From Pristionchus mayeri (taxonomy: Eukaryota > Nematoda > Chromadorea > Rhabditida > Neodiplogasteridae): a stretch of 64,000 nt of DNA. The position numbers and the translations under genes are program-made. The notes beneath the pieces are model-generated. The model made no database searches, had not been told where the DNA came from, and was given only the letters and a program-made list of their open reading frames with translations. The DNA is taken from NCBI GenBank assembly GCA_036245805.1, contig BTRK01000001.1, positions 3,162,001 to 3,226,000 on the forward strand, read 5' to 3'. Positions 1 to 10,889 of the stretch are shown piece after piece; within the stretch, counting starts at the first letter, position 1, and each line of letters starts with the position of its first letter.

Positions 1-99
1 TGTAGTGTATATCACGAATCTTCTGAGAGAATGCAACACGCCGAGGAACTAGGAGCCGAAAGTTTGAGCAATATCCAAGAGATATTTATGCCAGAGTAT

Positions 100-1330
100 A
101 TTGTGGGCGAGAAAACTTTTGACGTTGGCAGTTTTTTCTCAGAACCGGCTTTTAGGGATTTTCCGGGTTTTGTCCCGGCTGTGGCGTATTTCAGCTCAAT
201 ATTGTGCAAGAAGGATGGCCAGGTGCTCAAAAAATTCGGAAAATTATTTCCAGAAACTTATATGTTCAGCAGGAAGACCGTGGAAATTGTTATAATGCTT
301 AAAAATGTGAAAAAGTGATTTCAAAAGTAAAAAATCAAGTGAGTGATTGGAATCGTTGGTTGGGAGAGGAAACAGAAAACATCGAAATAGAGTGTGAAGA
401 CGTGAATATCACTTGCAAGAGTGGCACCGATTTGTCATGTAATAGGGTGTCCCATAATTTCTTAAAAAACTGGATATCACAAGCCTTAAAAACAAACTGC
501 GTAACAGCTTGACATCATCTCACAAACTGAACGATCGATAATATATTTCGTAGTTATGGACTACAAAAATAATAGGAATTGTATAACTCTTTCAATTGTT
601 TCACACATTCTAGCAATGGGTACTCGTCGAGGTTAATGGTTAGTTTTATTAAAGAAGGGGTAACACGAATGGATGCTAGGGAGTCCCACCACGACGATAT
701 TGCGCTCGCAATGGGAAACTGTAGCCAAATAGCCCCAAGAACGAGGCGAAAATTATGTAGAGCAGGTGAAACATAAACGAACTAGCCACATCCCTGAGCT
801 GTCAATGAACTTTGCGCGTATGTAAATGGCCCCAGAGTTGTCTGTGAATCTTCGGATAAAGTGATTCATTATCGGGCTGCCGGCTTTTATTACATACACA
901 TATTGGCTAATTGAACTAATTTTTCGTGTTACTCCTTCTTTAAACTCCTTCTTCTTTAAACGCTCCGCCAGCGAGGCTCACAAATAAATGGTGGTACCGC
1001 AAGCTCCCCGTGCCCACTTTCTTACCACCTACTTCAATTTGTTAATCCTCATCAAAATTGCGAGTATGAGCTGTCAGACCACCTAACTATTATCGCCAGA
1101 TCCGCCCAGGTCAAACACCCCATTCTCACAGCCCTCGCAAGTGAGACCAACATAAAAGTTCTCAACGTGAAAGTTCCTGGAAATATTTTTCCGTACATTT
1201 TGAGCCCAATGAAACAATTCTAGCTCATCTGGGAGCTGTGATACGGTAGGGCCAGGTGCAAAACCGTAAAATTCCTAAAAGCCGGCTCTGGGACCAATGA
1301 CCTATATTTTTCGAAATATTCACTCCAGGG
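100..1330. repeat. Degenerate fold-back (inverted repeat) H
   Basis: About 115 bp at 135-250 reappears inverted at about 1165-1290 with roughly three quarters identity, sharing the core CCGGCTTTTAGG and a TATTTCCAG block. The interior holds a 200-bp unit (680-880) that recurs at 36510-36720. The short ORFs across the arms match each other only because the arms are inverted copies, so I do not call them genes. The outer ends and target duplication are not clear. Confidence 0.5.
680..880. repeat. Dispersed repeat R, copy 1
   Basis: This stretch matches 36510-36720 in the same orientation. Shared words include GAAACTGTAGC, CCCCAAGAA, CTGTCAATGAACTTTGC and CGTATGTAAAT. No ORF is conserved. It lies in the loop of fold-back H, so it may be part of that element or an older insertion. 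Confidence 0.6.
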
Positions 1331-1504
1331 TATTACAACCCTTACTATAAACTGAAAGCTTTTTGTGTTTGTCGCTTTCGATTCGAACGGGATTTTGATA
1401 GTTGGTGTGGAATCCAAATACAAGGTCATTACACAAAAAAGATTTCAGAAATTTCCAGAAGAAAATTTTGTGCGACCTCAAATATGGTGTCGCTATGTCC
1501 GTCC

Positions 1505-1720
1505 GCGTACCGTAACCCGTAGTGGCGTTGGGTCAGATCGTGTGTCAGATTCATGATTTCATCAGAGGATGAAGGAAAATCATCGATACCGTGCTATTAC
1601 CGTAACCGAATGTTACGGTAACCTGTGGCCATGGGTCAGACCCTGGGTCAGATTCATGATTTCGTAGGAGGACGGATGCAAAACATCGAAACTATCCACC
1701 CTTCCATTACCTCTAGCGAT
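1505..1720. repeat. Two-copy tandem repeat of about 110 bp
   Basis: Two diverged units share GGGTCAGA, GTCAGATTCATGATTTC and a following GGATG/GGACG plus AATCATCGA/AACATCGAA block. The boundary is rich in the TACCGTA/TACGGTA words common in this window. Nothing suggests coding. Confidence 0.6.
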
Positions 1721-1959
1721 GGGACGGACGAGGCGTTAGAACCATTATTTTGCCGGCATTTTTCTAATCAATTTGGGAATACTTTCGTAACATCCAACTT
1801 TGAAAGAGGCGTAGTTGCCCACTAGTTATACTACCATAATATGGATAAAATTCGTGGTGCAAATTTTGAAAATGTTTTCGCACACCTTCACTGGCTCGTG
1901 ATACACGTGTTATATTATAATGTAATGATTCGTTCTCTATTTGTTCACATTTTTCTGTT

Positions 1960-2040
1960 CGTCACTGTTCCGGCTGACGTAGTACCTGCCGCAGTCGTCT
2001 GAAGCTGCTTCTGCTTTTCCATGAAAAAATACGATGAAAA
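1960..2040 (-). pseudogene. Decayed copy of the terminal Q/A-rich exon
   Basis: On the minus strand, CCTTGCAG acceptor-like sequence is followed by a run reading EKQKQLQTTAAGTTSAG. This parallels QQKQPQTTAAATTAAG in the exon at 17546-17643. The start of the exon and its frame relative to the acceptor have drifted. I infer a decayed paralogue. The flanking 2080-2675 and 1720-1960 show no feature I can support. Confidence 0.4.
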
Positions 2041-2675
2041 TAAGAAGACTGCAAGGAATGATCTCAATCCAATTCTTCTATAGCTCTACATGTATGTATA
2101 AATGCTTTCATTTGAGTTGTTTTTTGTTAACAAATCATACCAGACAGATTTGTCCTGCATGTATTCCCTAAGTGTGATATGAAATAGATTTGACCAATTT
2201 TGGCTTGATTTATGTTTTAAAAAAATATCTTCTCAACACCCACATTGCCCTAGTCGTGGCTTGCATCCCTCACTAGTGGCTCAACATCCTCAATCAAAAT
2301 TTCAGATTAACAATCATTTGCAAGTTCTTGACTTTGTCGATCACTATCTCCGCTCTTTCCTAGGTACATTTCACACCCCATATGTAGGCTCGAAGGACCT
2401 AAAATTTAGTTAGAAAACGATATTTTGTTCCTAGGATAATCGCACATGTAAAGAATTATATCAAAAAGAGTTACGCAACAGTTGTTTGATGTGTTCTGAC
2501 ATGATAAAAATATTAAACATCGACTTGGCCATGCACCACACTCAAGCTGCTCATGTACTCTTCATGCTGACCTTGCTGCAGGCTTCTTTGAAAGGAGCAA
2601 CACCGACGAAGACCGACTTGACTCCGTTAGGGACCGGACAATTATATACTCATTAATGTATTTGATGGAACGTCA

Positions 2676-3741
2676 ATATCACGCCTCTCACCAGAGAATC
2701 GAGCTAGAACGTCGATTCTTGGGAATGGAGCAAAAAGCGGGAAATGAGTTATAGTCAGTTTTGGGCATCCTGAGGCATGCCTAAGAGTCCCCCATAGTCT
2801 CATTGTGAACATTTCATTTTGGAACTCACTACACCGGGTTGAATCTCGGCACCTCCTTCTTTGAGGGTATTTATCGCGCCTCTCGTGAAAGATAAACGAA
2901 AATTGCCCTCTGAGTCACCCCAACTAATTTTTCGAGCTTTCGATCTGTATGTTTCATGTCCTCAGAAAATGAATTTGAACAGTGCTACAGTTCAGTCTAC
3001 TTTTCTCTAAACTATAGGTAAAGCCGCAGCTGAAACTTCCCCATTTTGTGCAGTTTATCATGGGCTATCGAATGAGTGGCTTGTCATGAAAATACAGGGG
3101 GGCAAACAAGAGTTATGCCAATTTTACTGTTTCCGATCGTTTGAAGTCTCTTCATTCCACCCCGCACCGTGCGTTTCCGAGCGAGTGGAATGAAATGATC
3201 CCATTGTTCCATTGTCTCTCCCTTGTAATTTCAGCTCGCTCGCTCGAAAACGCGCGGTGCGGGGTGGAATGACAAGACTTCAAACGATCGGAAACATTAA
3301 AATTGGCATAACTCTTGTTTGCCCCCCTCTATTTTCATGACAAGCCACTCATTCGATATACCATGATAAACTGCACAAAATGGGAAAGTTTCAGCTGCGG
3401 CTTTACCTATAGCTTTGAGAAAAGTAGACTGAACTGTAGCACTGTTCAAATTCATTTTCTGAGGACATGAAACATAGAGATCGAAAAAGCTCGAAAAATT
3501 AGTTGGGGTCACTCAGAGGGCAATTTTCGTTTATCTTTCACGAGAGGCGCAATAAATACCCTCAAAGAAGGAGGTGCCGAGATCCAACCCGGTATAGTGA
3601 GTTCCAAAATGAAATGTTCACAATGAGACTATGGGGGAGTCTTAGGCATGCCTCAGGATGCCCAAAACCGACCATAACTCATTTGCCACTTTTTACTCCA
3701 TTCCCATTGCCAGCTCGATTCTCTTGTGAGAGGCGTGATAT
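2676..3741. mobile_element. Fold-back element I, copy 1 (1.07 kb)
   Basis: Two arms of roughly 500 bp are near-perfect inverted copies around a loop at about 3180-3245. The outer ends read ATATCACGCCTC and GAGGCGTGATAT. The element at 6180-7256 has the same ends and a similar GGCATGCCTAA subterminal block but mostly different arms. No transposase is present, so it is a non-autonomous element. ORFs within it are mirrored between the arms and are not genes. Confidence 0.85.
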
Positions 3742-4254
3742 CTTGGCTACCATCATCATACAGTTACCACCATAATCAACTTGTACAATTCCGTATCTTC
3801 GCTATGTTTCAACCGTTCAACCTTAACCATATTATTCGTTCATAAAAGTCTGCAGTACTATATCCTACCCCAGTCTATCAATATCTATGTCTTGACATCC
3901 TTCACGTAGAGTCTGAAATATAACACAAATATATTGTATAAAAATCGAATTTCGGGCCAGTGACTTGGAGGTTTCATGAGTAATCCGAATGCATATCCAA
4001 GGAGATCACATCGATAAGAAGCAAAGCCGATTCTGCTCGTAAAACCTCTTATTCTTCCACGTGACCGTGATTGGAAGTGTGCAGGATATTATGTAGAAGA
4101 AAGTATAAATATTGAAGAATTACAGTCAACAACGAATGCGCCATTTCCATTCTAAAATTATTTAGAAACAACATTTCTAGAATGCGACTGGTTAATGCTC
4201 TGTAAAAATTGTCTACTACGCAATTTATCAATGTCTACATTGTGGAACTAGCAC

Positions 4255-4370
4255 TGGTGCAACAGGGAGTGAAATAACTATTATTGAATTGTGGAGAAGG
4301 GGAGTACTGCTCAGTATCATCATCCTTCTCTTTTCCCAATCAATTGAAACACCACACTCCCTGCTTGAAA
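4255..4370 (-). pseudogene. Diverged paralogous block, shared with 16370-16490
   Basis: Sequence around 4265-4340 (GAGTGAAATAA, then a GGAG stretch and a CTCTTTTCCC stretch) resembles 16380-16470 in order and orientation. It belongs to the dispersed minus-strand paralogue series, but no frame survives. The region 3742-4250 shows nothing else recognisable. Confidence 0.3.
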
Positions 4371-4886
4371 TAGCAAGGATTATTTCTCAAAATGTATCTT
4401 CACTATTAGTGTATAGTACCTGCAAAATATGAGCCGTATCGCTCAACTGGGACCGAAGATATAGCCATCCAAACACATTTCGGAGGTCTCGAAAAATCGA
4501 TATATTACATTTTTCTGATGTGCAATGGGCAAGCCAGATAGCCAGATAGTAAGTAGGTTCATAGTTGATTGTAAACATCAATGGTAATAGTTCTATTACA
4601 GGTTCGTGTGAGGTCACGTCAATTTACGGGCGAGTTTCAAAAAATACATGTGATGCCGAAAATTAAATTCTGAAACCCGCGAAAAATGTGTTTCAGATCA
4701 GGCACCGTATGAGTATCTTCTCCTGACATTCATATATCGAATGGTCCAAACCATATGTCTCTAGCTCAATTTTGAAAGAAGTTATAGCAATTCGAATTTT
4801 GGGGCTAAACTTTTGTCCCTTCTGTATGATACGCCAATCACTTATAAAATTATATTGAAGTTACACCAATTTTGCACTTCGCTTCG

Positions 4887-5034
4887 AGAAAAATTCGAAG
4901 CTGTCGATTTCGTGCGCCAGCAGTTCATAATAGTAATATAGCGATGATGCCTGCAGTGATGCAATGGTAAATGTTCCATAGACAAAAATATTACTTCCTG
5001 CCCAAATTTCGACAGTGTTTCTCACGTTACACAG
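4887..5034 (-). pseudogene. Diverged copy of the ELLAHEID exon
   Basis: The minus-strand translation keeps RNTVEI, AGSNIFVY and YELLAHEIDSFEFF. It aligns with RNTIEI, AGSIIFIY and DELLAHEIDRFGFF at 39834-40034. Similarity at protein level between two distant sites argues for a formerly coding exon. No clean acceptor is seen. The function is not recognised. Confidence 0.45.
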
Positions 5035-5149
5035 TATAATTAGTTACCGCTACTCAGCAGGTGGACGGTTTTATATATTTTGTTGTTTTTCACGTCCTCA
5101 GAAGAACTACTGCAGGCACCTCTCCACAATGTGCACATGTAGAAAATAT

Positions 5150-5270
5150 AACTCATGTGTCCTTGGTAGTTAAGTAGGTGGCATTGTCGAAAATATGCAC
5201 CATTGGACGTTGCCGCTTCTGGATCTATCGAGCAGATTGGCGAATCGAGAACAATTAATTGCAGGATCAA
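5150..5270 (-). pseudogene. Diverged copy of the PIVHIFD exon
   Basis: The minus strand carries PMVHIFDNATYL followed by a GGACAC/ATGAGT junction. The same position reads GGGAGAC/TTGAGT at 53220-53340 and GGGACAC/GTGAGT at 40600-40700. The donor GT appears to survive only in the 40-kb copy. It lies just 5' of the ELLAHEID block, as at 40 kb. Confidence 0.35.
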
Positions 5271-5466
5271 TAAAAAAAAGAAAAAAAAATGAATAGGAAA
5301 TAGTATTTTTGAATATTTATAAACCTGATAATCAGCTGTTTTATGCAGGTAATATCACACTCACAAAGAGCTTTTCACTAGTATCATTTGCGAGTCCACA
5401 CAATAACAAAACACATTTTCCATCATCCATATCATCGAGATATTTTGTTCGTTATCTATTATCGCT

Positions 5467-5477
5467 CCCCCCCCCCC
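5467..5477. repeat. C11 homopolymer
   Basis: This is one of four G/C runs of exactly 11 bp in the window (also 6445-6455, 17625-17635 and 18002-18012). Long G/C tracts of this kind are typical of Caenorhabditis genomes. Confidence 0.9.
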
Positions 5478-6179
5478 TTCACTTTCCCATTCATACAATC
5501 ATCCCTTCACTCACTCTTCGAATATACTTCCTTTGCAATTCTTGAATACATTCTGCAGACTTTCTGATAAGATCCAGCGTTCACGAATATCGTATCGATC
5601 AAGGAGCATGCAAATTAGAGCAGACTGTTATATTTTCTTCTGGGCCGGTAAGGGATTTGGAATCGCGCAGCATCAGTATGGCAGGTATATACAATCTTAT
5701 GGAAACATGAAAAAACGAAGAGATACGAATCATCCATGTACTCATTCCGTGAACATTATCTTTACTGAACCTCGGGAAACACTAGGAGGGAAGACATTAT
5801 GTTTTATGAATCGATGAAGATGGGTGATATTGAGAGAAGCATGAGCAATGCTTTTGTTAATTAGGCATCTTTGTAAGCTTGCCCCTTAAAATACAATTGG
5901 CTTAATTGCTTCTTTTCAATCGTCCGATTCGCATCAAATGAATTTCAAGCAATTTTTACAAGAGCAATAACAAGTAGATTACCAAAAAGTTCAAAATATT
6001 ATTTTTAAAATGTGATTTTAAAAAGTTAACTATTTCTCTTAGTATTATACTGGGGTAAGGAAATAGTGGTAGTGATCACGATTTCTCCTGGCCGGTTGTC
6101 AAAACACCGTTTTTTATTCTTCTTACTAGTCGAAGGTCCATCCAATACATATCATCACGCCCTTCACTCACGATACGAA

Positions 6180-7256
6180 ATATCACGCCTCTTACCAGAT
6201 AATCGATCAGATTCTGGCAAAGGGGTCACTTTTCGGTTTCGGGTTTTCGACGTTTTTGGAGTCTCCCATGCGTGCCTAACACATCCCTGATTGGAATAGT
6301 CTCAGTGGCTGCACCTCATCGAGATGCTGCACCTGTCGGAGGAACGCTTCTTACTTTGAGAGCTCCTTTATGTGCTTCAAAATTACAGTAGGAAGGCCGT
6401 TTTTGTTTTCCCAGGGCAACTTTTCATGCTCTATTCACCTATATCCCCCCCCCCCTTTAGCCTTAATTTAAGATATGTTTGCGTGACATTCAACTCAATT
6501 TATTTTTAAAAACGCTCGAAAAGCCAGTGATTTTTTTGAATAGGCGTATGCAGCTTCTGAAGACGAATCGTTTAAGGGGTCTGAGCTCCCATAATTCGGG
6601 GGGTAACTTAGTGACCCATGCGAAAAACTTTTTTGAATGATTTGAACTTATTTCTCACTGTGTAATTTCATTGTTCTCCCTCTCATTTCTCGTCGTTCGC
6701 TCGCGCTCGCACGGCTTTTGACAATTTAGGTTGAGTTTCACAGAGATTGAGAGGGAGAACAATGAAATTACATAGTGAAAAATAAGTTCAAATCATTCAA
6801 AAAAGTTTTTCGCATGGGTCACTAAGTTACCCCCCGAATTATGGGAGCTCAGACCCCTTAAACGATTCGTCTTCAGAAGCTGCATACGCCTATTCAAAAA
6901 AATCACTGGCTTTTCGAGCGTTTTTTAAAATAAATTGAGTTGAATGTCACGCAAACATATCTTAAATTAAGGCTAAATGAAAAATATAGGTGAATAGAGC
7001 ATGAAAAATTGCCCTGGGAAAACAAAAACGGCCTTCCTACTGTAATTTTGAAGCACAGAAAGGAGCTCTCAAAGTAAGAAGCGTTCCTCCGACAGGTGCA
7101 GCATCTCGATGAGGTGCAGCCACTGAGACTATTCCAATCAGGGAGGTGTTAGGCATGCATGGGAGATCCCAAAAACGACGAAAACCCGAAACCGAAAAGT
7201 GACCCCTTTGCCAGAATCCAGTCATTTTGGGTCGATTCTCTCACGAGGCGTGATAT
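6180..7256. mobile_element. Fold-back element I, copy 2 (1.08 kb)
   Basis: Arms of about 505 bp, left about 6180-6685 and right about 6746-7256, are near-identical inverted copies. They flank a 60-bp loop that includes the purine/pyrimidine-biased GTCGTTCGCTCGCGCTCGC. The ends match copy 1 at 2676-3741. The left arm has gained a C11 tract (6445-6455) that the right arm lacks, so the arms have diverged since they formed. No protein is encoded. Confidence 0.85.
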
Positions 7257-7404
7257 CCTCTTCCTACATACGGGGGGTGGTGATGCAATACCTACGAAGA
7301 TCAAGTAGGCTCAGAATAGGTACCAGCAAATCTGAGTGTATCATTGAATAATTTGGGTTTATTTTGCCCCATTGGTAACAACAGCATCATCATCGCGATT
7401 AAGA

Positions 7405-7445
7405 TGGTAATAACTTTCATGACAGGGGCACGAAACTGCCTATAT
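7405..7445 (-). pseudogene. Fragment of the QLRAPDM exon
   Basis: The minus strand reads QFRAPVMKVITIL, which aligns with QLRAPDMRDMAVAL at 16101-16155. The stop found there is absent here. No acceptor is evident. It lies about 120 bp downstream (minus strand) of the exon at 7568-7665. Confidence 0.35.
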
Positions 7446-7567
7446 ATATTTTCCCAAATTATACCTGACAAATCGATGCAACTCTTTCAAGTGATATTCC
7501 CGATTTCACACAGTGTTTCGATGACTTCGTTTCTTTCCATTCCAACCTAACGATACTCATCACTCAC

Positions 7568-7665
7568 CCGATGCGGAGACGACCGTCTTCGGTTTTTTTT
7601 GTCGATGAGCTCTCATACTTGCCGGCATACTATTTTCTACAGCAGTCTTCCAAATTCCAGCCCAT
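7568..7665 (-). CDS. Predicted internal exon (98 nt)
   Basis: A minus-strand open segment lies between an acceptor-like AGCAGCAG and a strong donor GG/GTGAGTGA. It encodes WAGIWKTAVENSMPASMRAH and then RQKKPKTVVSASG, with entry phase 2 and exit phase 1. The product is basic at its C-terminal side. I do not recognise the family. It sits in the same minus-strand series as the other exons and is unusually free of stops. The acceptor is weak because its pyrimidine tract is poor, so the 5' edge may be wrong. Confidence 0.4.
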
Positions 7666-8189
7666 CTGCTGCTTACCATCACTGCACATGTTCGAATTAA
7701 CGGAGAAGCTGCAATTAAATTAAGATACAATTTTTTTTTTAAATAAAAAAAAAACAATTTGGAACTGACAATACATCATCTCCCCAATTAGCATCTTCGT
7801 AGTTGCTGATGACTGTCAATAATCTCAATAGCAAAGATCGACGATCAAGTACTCACCCAACACAAGTTGGGAAGTAACATCAATTCAAAACTCTTCCGCA
7901 TACAACCAAGCACGCTTATCGCGAATTCGTTTTCAGTTATTTTCTGTAGAACTTTTCGATCCAGATGATTCGTTGTTCACACAAATCTTGATAACTCCTG
8001 CGGAATGCCCCCTTGCTTAGGTGCTCGAAAATAGTTTTAAATGCTCGAAGCATGGCTTCTTTAGTGATCCCTACCTATGTCGCTTGCCCGTTTCATCGAT
8101 AGTGGAATTTTCTTAACAGGGATTAGGATTTTCTAAAATAACATTGCACAGAAAATTGAAACCAGTGATTTTTTTTGTTAAAAAAGGAA

Positions 8190-8278
8190 AACATAATATT
8201 CCAAAGGAAATATATCGTAAGGACAACTGCCAGAATTCGCACCTGGCGGATTCCTCCCGCAAAAATTCTCTAAGAGTG
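8190..8278 (-). pseudogene. Copy of the LLEN/NSGSCPY exon
   Basis: After TTTCGTAG the minus strand encodes LLENFCGRNPPGANSGSCPY. Paralogues are at 17690-17790 (LLENACILNLQGANS) and 42930-43045 (NYDSCPYERF). The three share both amino acids and the preceding TTCAAATSCATTTC stretch. Its phase does not match the donor of the exon just upstream (8348-8387), so the local gene model is uncertain. Confidence 0.4.
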
Positions 8279-8347
8279 CTACGAAATGCATTTGAACAAT
8301 CCTCCGCGGCAGTGTTGTCGAAAAATAATCAATCTAATCAACTTAAC

Positions 8348-8387
8348 CTTCTCTTCTTCGCAGCTTTCGTCCTTCTCAGTGAGTATA
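8348..8387 (-). CDS. Predicted small exon (40 nt), acidic/basic
   Basis: A very good acceptor, TTTTTTCCATTCAG, precedes one nucleotide plus 13 codons reading ILTEKDESCEEEK. A donor GTTAAG follows. A related but degraded segment with donor GTAAGA lies at about 17820-17850. The clean splice borders support a real or recently functional exon. The function is unknown. Confidence 0.4.
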
Positions 8388-8589
8388 CTGAATGGAAAAA
8401 AGAAATTGAACGAATGGAAATTAGTTGTCTGGCCCTCTTCACTCACTAGATCTCGTCAAGCGTAGCAAAAAGCAATGGCTTAGTTTTTCCCAGTAAAAAA
8501 TGTTGAACTAACAGCATAATCGAATTTAGCATATCCTTTTCGTGGGATAATCAATGATTACATTCATTCAGAATCCCTTTTTACAGTAA

Positions 8590-8700
8590 ACTTCTGCCAG
8601 TGCTCTGGAACTTGATCCGATTGATTGATACAATTGCTCAATTCCGTCTCTTCTCTATGGATTATTTGCGTTATGATAACCATTCCAATCACTGAGGCGA
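8590..8700 (-). pseudogene. Copy of the hydrophobic (tail-anchor-like) exon
   Basis: The minus strand reads ILFCWIASVIGMVIITQII, then HREETELSNC and onward. The segment is long enough and hydrophobic enough for one membrane pass. Homologous DNA is at 17140-17240 (frame broken) and 53485-53559 (short ORF with a stop). No clear donor was found. It is inferred to be a paralogous exon of the same membrane-protein family. Confidence 0.4.
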
Positions 8701-9376
8701 TCCAACAAAATAATATCCAAAGGCTATCAGGCTATCGTGGTTGGTCATAATTGCAAATGAGGAAATACAATATGCGATAATTAGATTTAGTCAGTATGGA
8801 GAGAAACAAGTAATTTTTGCAAGTGTGGACAATCAAAACCAACAAGTGTGATTGTCAACCGCTCTTCTCGATCAAGCGATACATCACATCACCTGGTTGA
8901 AAGATCTGGAATGTTTTTACCAAGTTAAAACGCGTTTTCTGTAAGAATGTACCGAAAAGGCCCGGAAGTGGCACAGTTTTTTTCAAAATGATCTCCCAGC
9001 AGCCATACTTTAGGTATGGAGTCACCAAGAGTGGACTACACTTCAGCCGGAAAATGTTTCAAAAATTTTAACTTTTTGGCGCGTAATTTGAGAAAAAAAT
9101 ATGTTCGATTTCAGAGACAAGCTATACACCATTTCAAAGTGCGTGAAAAGTTATGTCAAAATATAAGAGAGTTTTCAAATTTTCCTAAATTTGACTGAGC
9201 AATGTCGAAAAACACAACATTTTTGATGACCGGCTGTGATCATAATCTCACTGCTCTTCTGAAATTCAAAAGTAAATCCTGAATATTCGATATGTGGTGC
9301 TTTGTTGCATGCAGATTCTGAATCTGCATTGAAAATTTGGAATTTCGTGGACCGAACACGCTTTTCGATTGATTTC

Positions 9377-9420
9377 CTAGAGCGCAATCGCCGAACAGGG
9401 TTCGATCCCCGCCGGCGCAT
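9377..9420 (+). other. tRNA-like 3' segment with B box inside element C
   Basis: GGTTCGATCCCCGCC followed by GGCGCA resembles a tRNA T-arm and acceptor strand. GTTCGATCC fits the RNA polymerase III B-box pattern GWTCRANNC. AGAGCGC upstream resembles the 3' side of a D-arm. The mirror copy is at about 9880-9922. The T-stem pairs poorly and no A box or 5' acceptor strand is found, so this is not a functional tRNA. It may derive from a SINE-like sequence. Confidence 0.5.
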
Positions 9421-9555
9421 ATCTTTTGCAAAGTGTTCTGCTTGCTTTCAATCAATACTGCGATAGGGGGAAGTGGTCGGCGACCAAATTCTAAAACTTT
9501 TTTTACTTCGAGAGGTTTTTCGATCAGATGCGTTCTACGGACGGAAATCGATCTT

Positions 9556-9602
9556 TTCATTTTTGACGATTACGGTATAAAGCTATCGTAATCGTCAAAA
9601 AA
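9556..9602. repeat. Short hairpin in the left arm of element C
   Basis: TTTTTGACGATTACG and CGTAATCGTCAAAAA form a 15-bp stem around a loop of about 12 bases. It is missing from the right arm, so it looks like a small insertion after the arms formed. Confidence 0.75.
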
Positions 9603-10519
9603 GTGTTTAGTCGATTTCACTGCTGCGGTGGGGGGAATGATTCGGCGATCAAATTCTAAGGTTTTTTACTTCGAGAGTTTTTCGATCAGATGTGATCTAC
9701 GGCCGGAAATCGATATTGTATTCATGTAGTTAACAAAAACGAAAATATCGATTTCCGTAGATCACATCTGATCGAAAAACTCTCCGAAGTAAAAAAAGTC
9801 TTAGAATTTGGTCGCCGACCACTTCCCCCTACCGCAGTAGTGATTGAAAGCAAGTAAAAAATTTGCAAAAGATATGCGCCGGCGGGGATCGAACCCTGGT
9901 CGGCGATTGCGCTCTAGGAAATCAATCGAAAACCGTGTTCGGTCCAAGAAATTCCAAATTTTCATTGCAGATTCAGAATCTGCATGCAACAGAGCACCAT
10001 ATATCGAAAATTCAGGATTAACTTTTAAATTTCAGAAGAGCAGTGAGATTATGATTACAGCCGGTCATCAAAAATGTTGGGTTTTTCGACATTGCTCAGT
10101 CAAATTTTGGTAAATTTGAAAACTCTCTTATATTTTGACATAACTTTTCACGCTCTTTTAAATGGTGTATAGCTTGTCTCTGAAATCGAACATATTTTTT
10201 CTCAAATTTCGCGCCAAAAAGTTAAAATTTTTGAAACTTTTTCCGGCTGAAGTGTAGTCCACTCTTGGTGACTCCATGCCTAACGTATGGCTGCTGGGAG
10301 ATCATTTTGAAAGACCTGTGCCACCCCCCTCCCGTTCTAAAGGATAACGCGTTTTAATTACAAAAGCCCAGTAAATACTATTTATACGATCCATGAACGA
10401 TTGGGATATTGAAATGCCGAAACATAATTTATGTTACATAAATCGTAACAGTCCGAAATCGAATTTATTCAGAGGCTTTTGCAGGAACCGAGTAATTTAT
10501 AGGAAAATCGAACCCACCT

Positions 10520-10610
10520 CAGCATTTCCAGTTCGGTCGACTTGCCGAAGATATAAGAGAACCCGGATGAGGGAGTCGAAGAGACTACGAAGAATGCACA
10601 TTGAATTATT
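10520..10610 (-). pseudogene. Copy of the SSGFS-IFGKST terminal exon
   Basis: The minus strand keeps SSTPSSGFSYIFGKST, against SSTLSSGFSSIFGKST at 50582-50736. After that the frame leaves the alanine-rich tail seen in the 50-kb copy. It is a decayed paralogue. Confidence 0.45.
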
Positions 10611-10638
10611 ATGAATTATCCAAATCAAGGCTTGCCAC

Positions 10639-10881
10639 GGGGGGCGGACATTTCGGCAACGGAGCGCCCTTCCCTGGAGATTTGACGTAGCTCCTTGGGA
10701 GTTGTGTCATTGTAGCCAGTGTGCGCTACTCTACATTTGCATACATAATTCGCGTTACCAGGCGAACTTGAGTTTCACTCCATATCTATGTATAGGGGTT
10801 CCTGATCCAAAATTGAGAATTTGAGTGGAAAATCAAGGTTTCCGTTGCCGAAATGTCCGTTGCCGAAATGTCCGCCCCCCC
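10639..10881. mobile_element. MITE with 8-bp target duplication (hAT-like)
   Basis: Terminal inverted repeats beginning GGGGGGCGGACATTTCGGC and ending in GCCGAAATGTCCGCCCCCC bound a 243-bp element. Direct repeats CTTGCCAC lie immediately outside (10631-10638 and 10882-10889). An 8-bp duplication is characteristic of hAT transposons. The right end has one or two extra C, so the true border may shift by a base. No coding capacity. Confidence 0.8.
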
Positions 10882-10889
10882 CTTGCCAC

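Larger units (their letters stand above)
8925..10357. mobile_element. Fold-back element C with TTAA ends (1.43 kb)
   Basis: Arms of about 700 bp are inverted copies around a centre near 9700-9740. The outermost bases are TTAAAACGCGTT and AACGCGTTTTAA, so TTAA is present at both ends, as expected for piggyBac-type insertion. Internal blocks (TTTTTCGATCAGAT, CCGGAAATCGAT) are shared with the 12362-13434 family. Each arm carries a tRNA-like B box. A separate perfect hairpin sits in the left arm only (9556-9602). No transposase is encoded. Confidence 0.8.

Noticed and set aside
3645..3660. TTAGGC as a telomeric repeat
   Set aside because: Single isolated hexamers inside fold-back arms; no tandem array.
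9377..9420. A tRNA gene
   Set aside because: Only the B box and acceptor-like end fit. The T-stem mispairs and there is no A box, anticodon arm or 5' acceptor strand.
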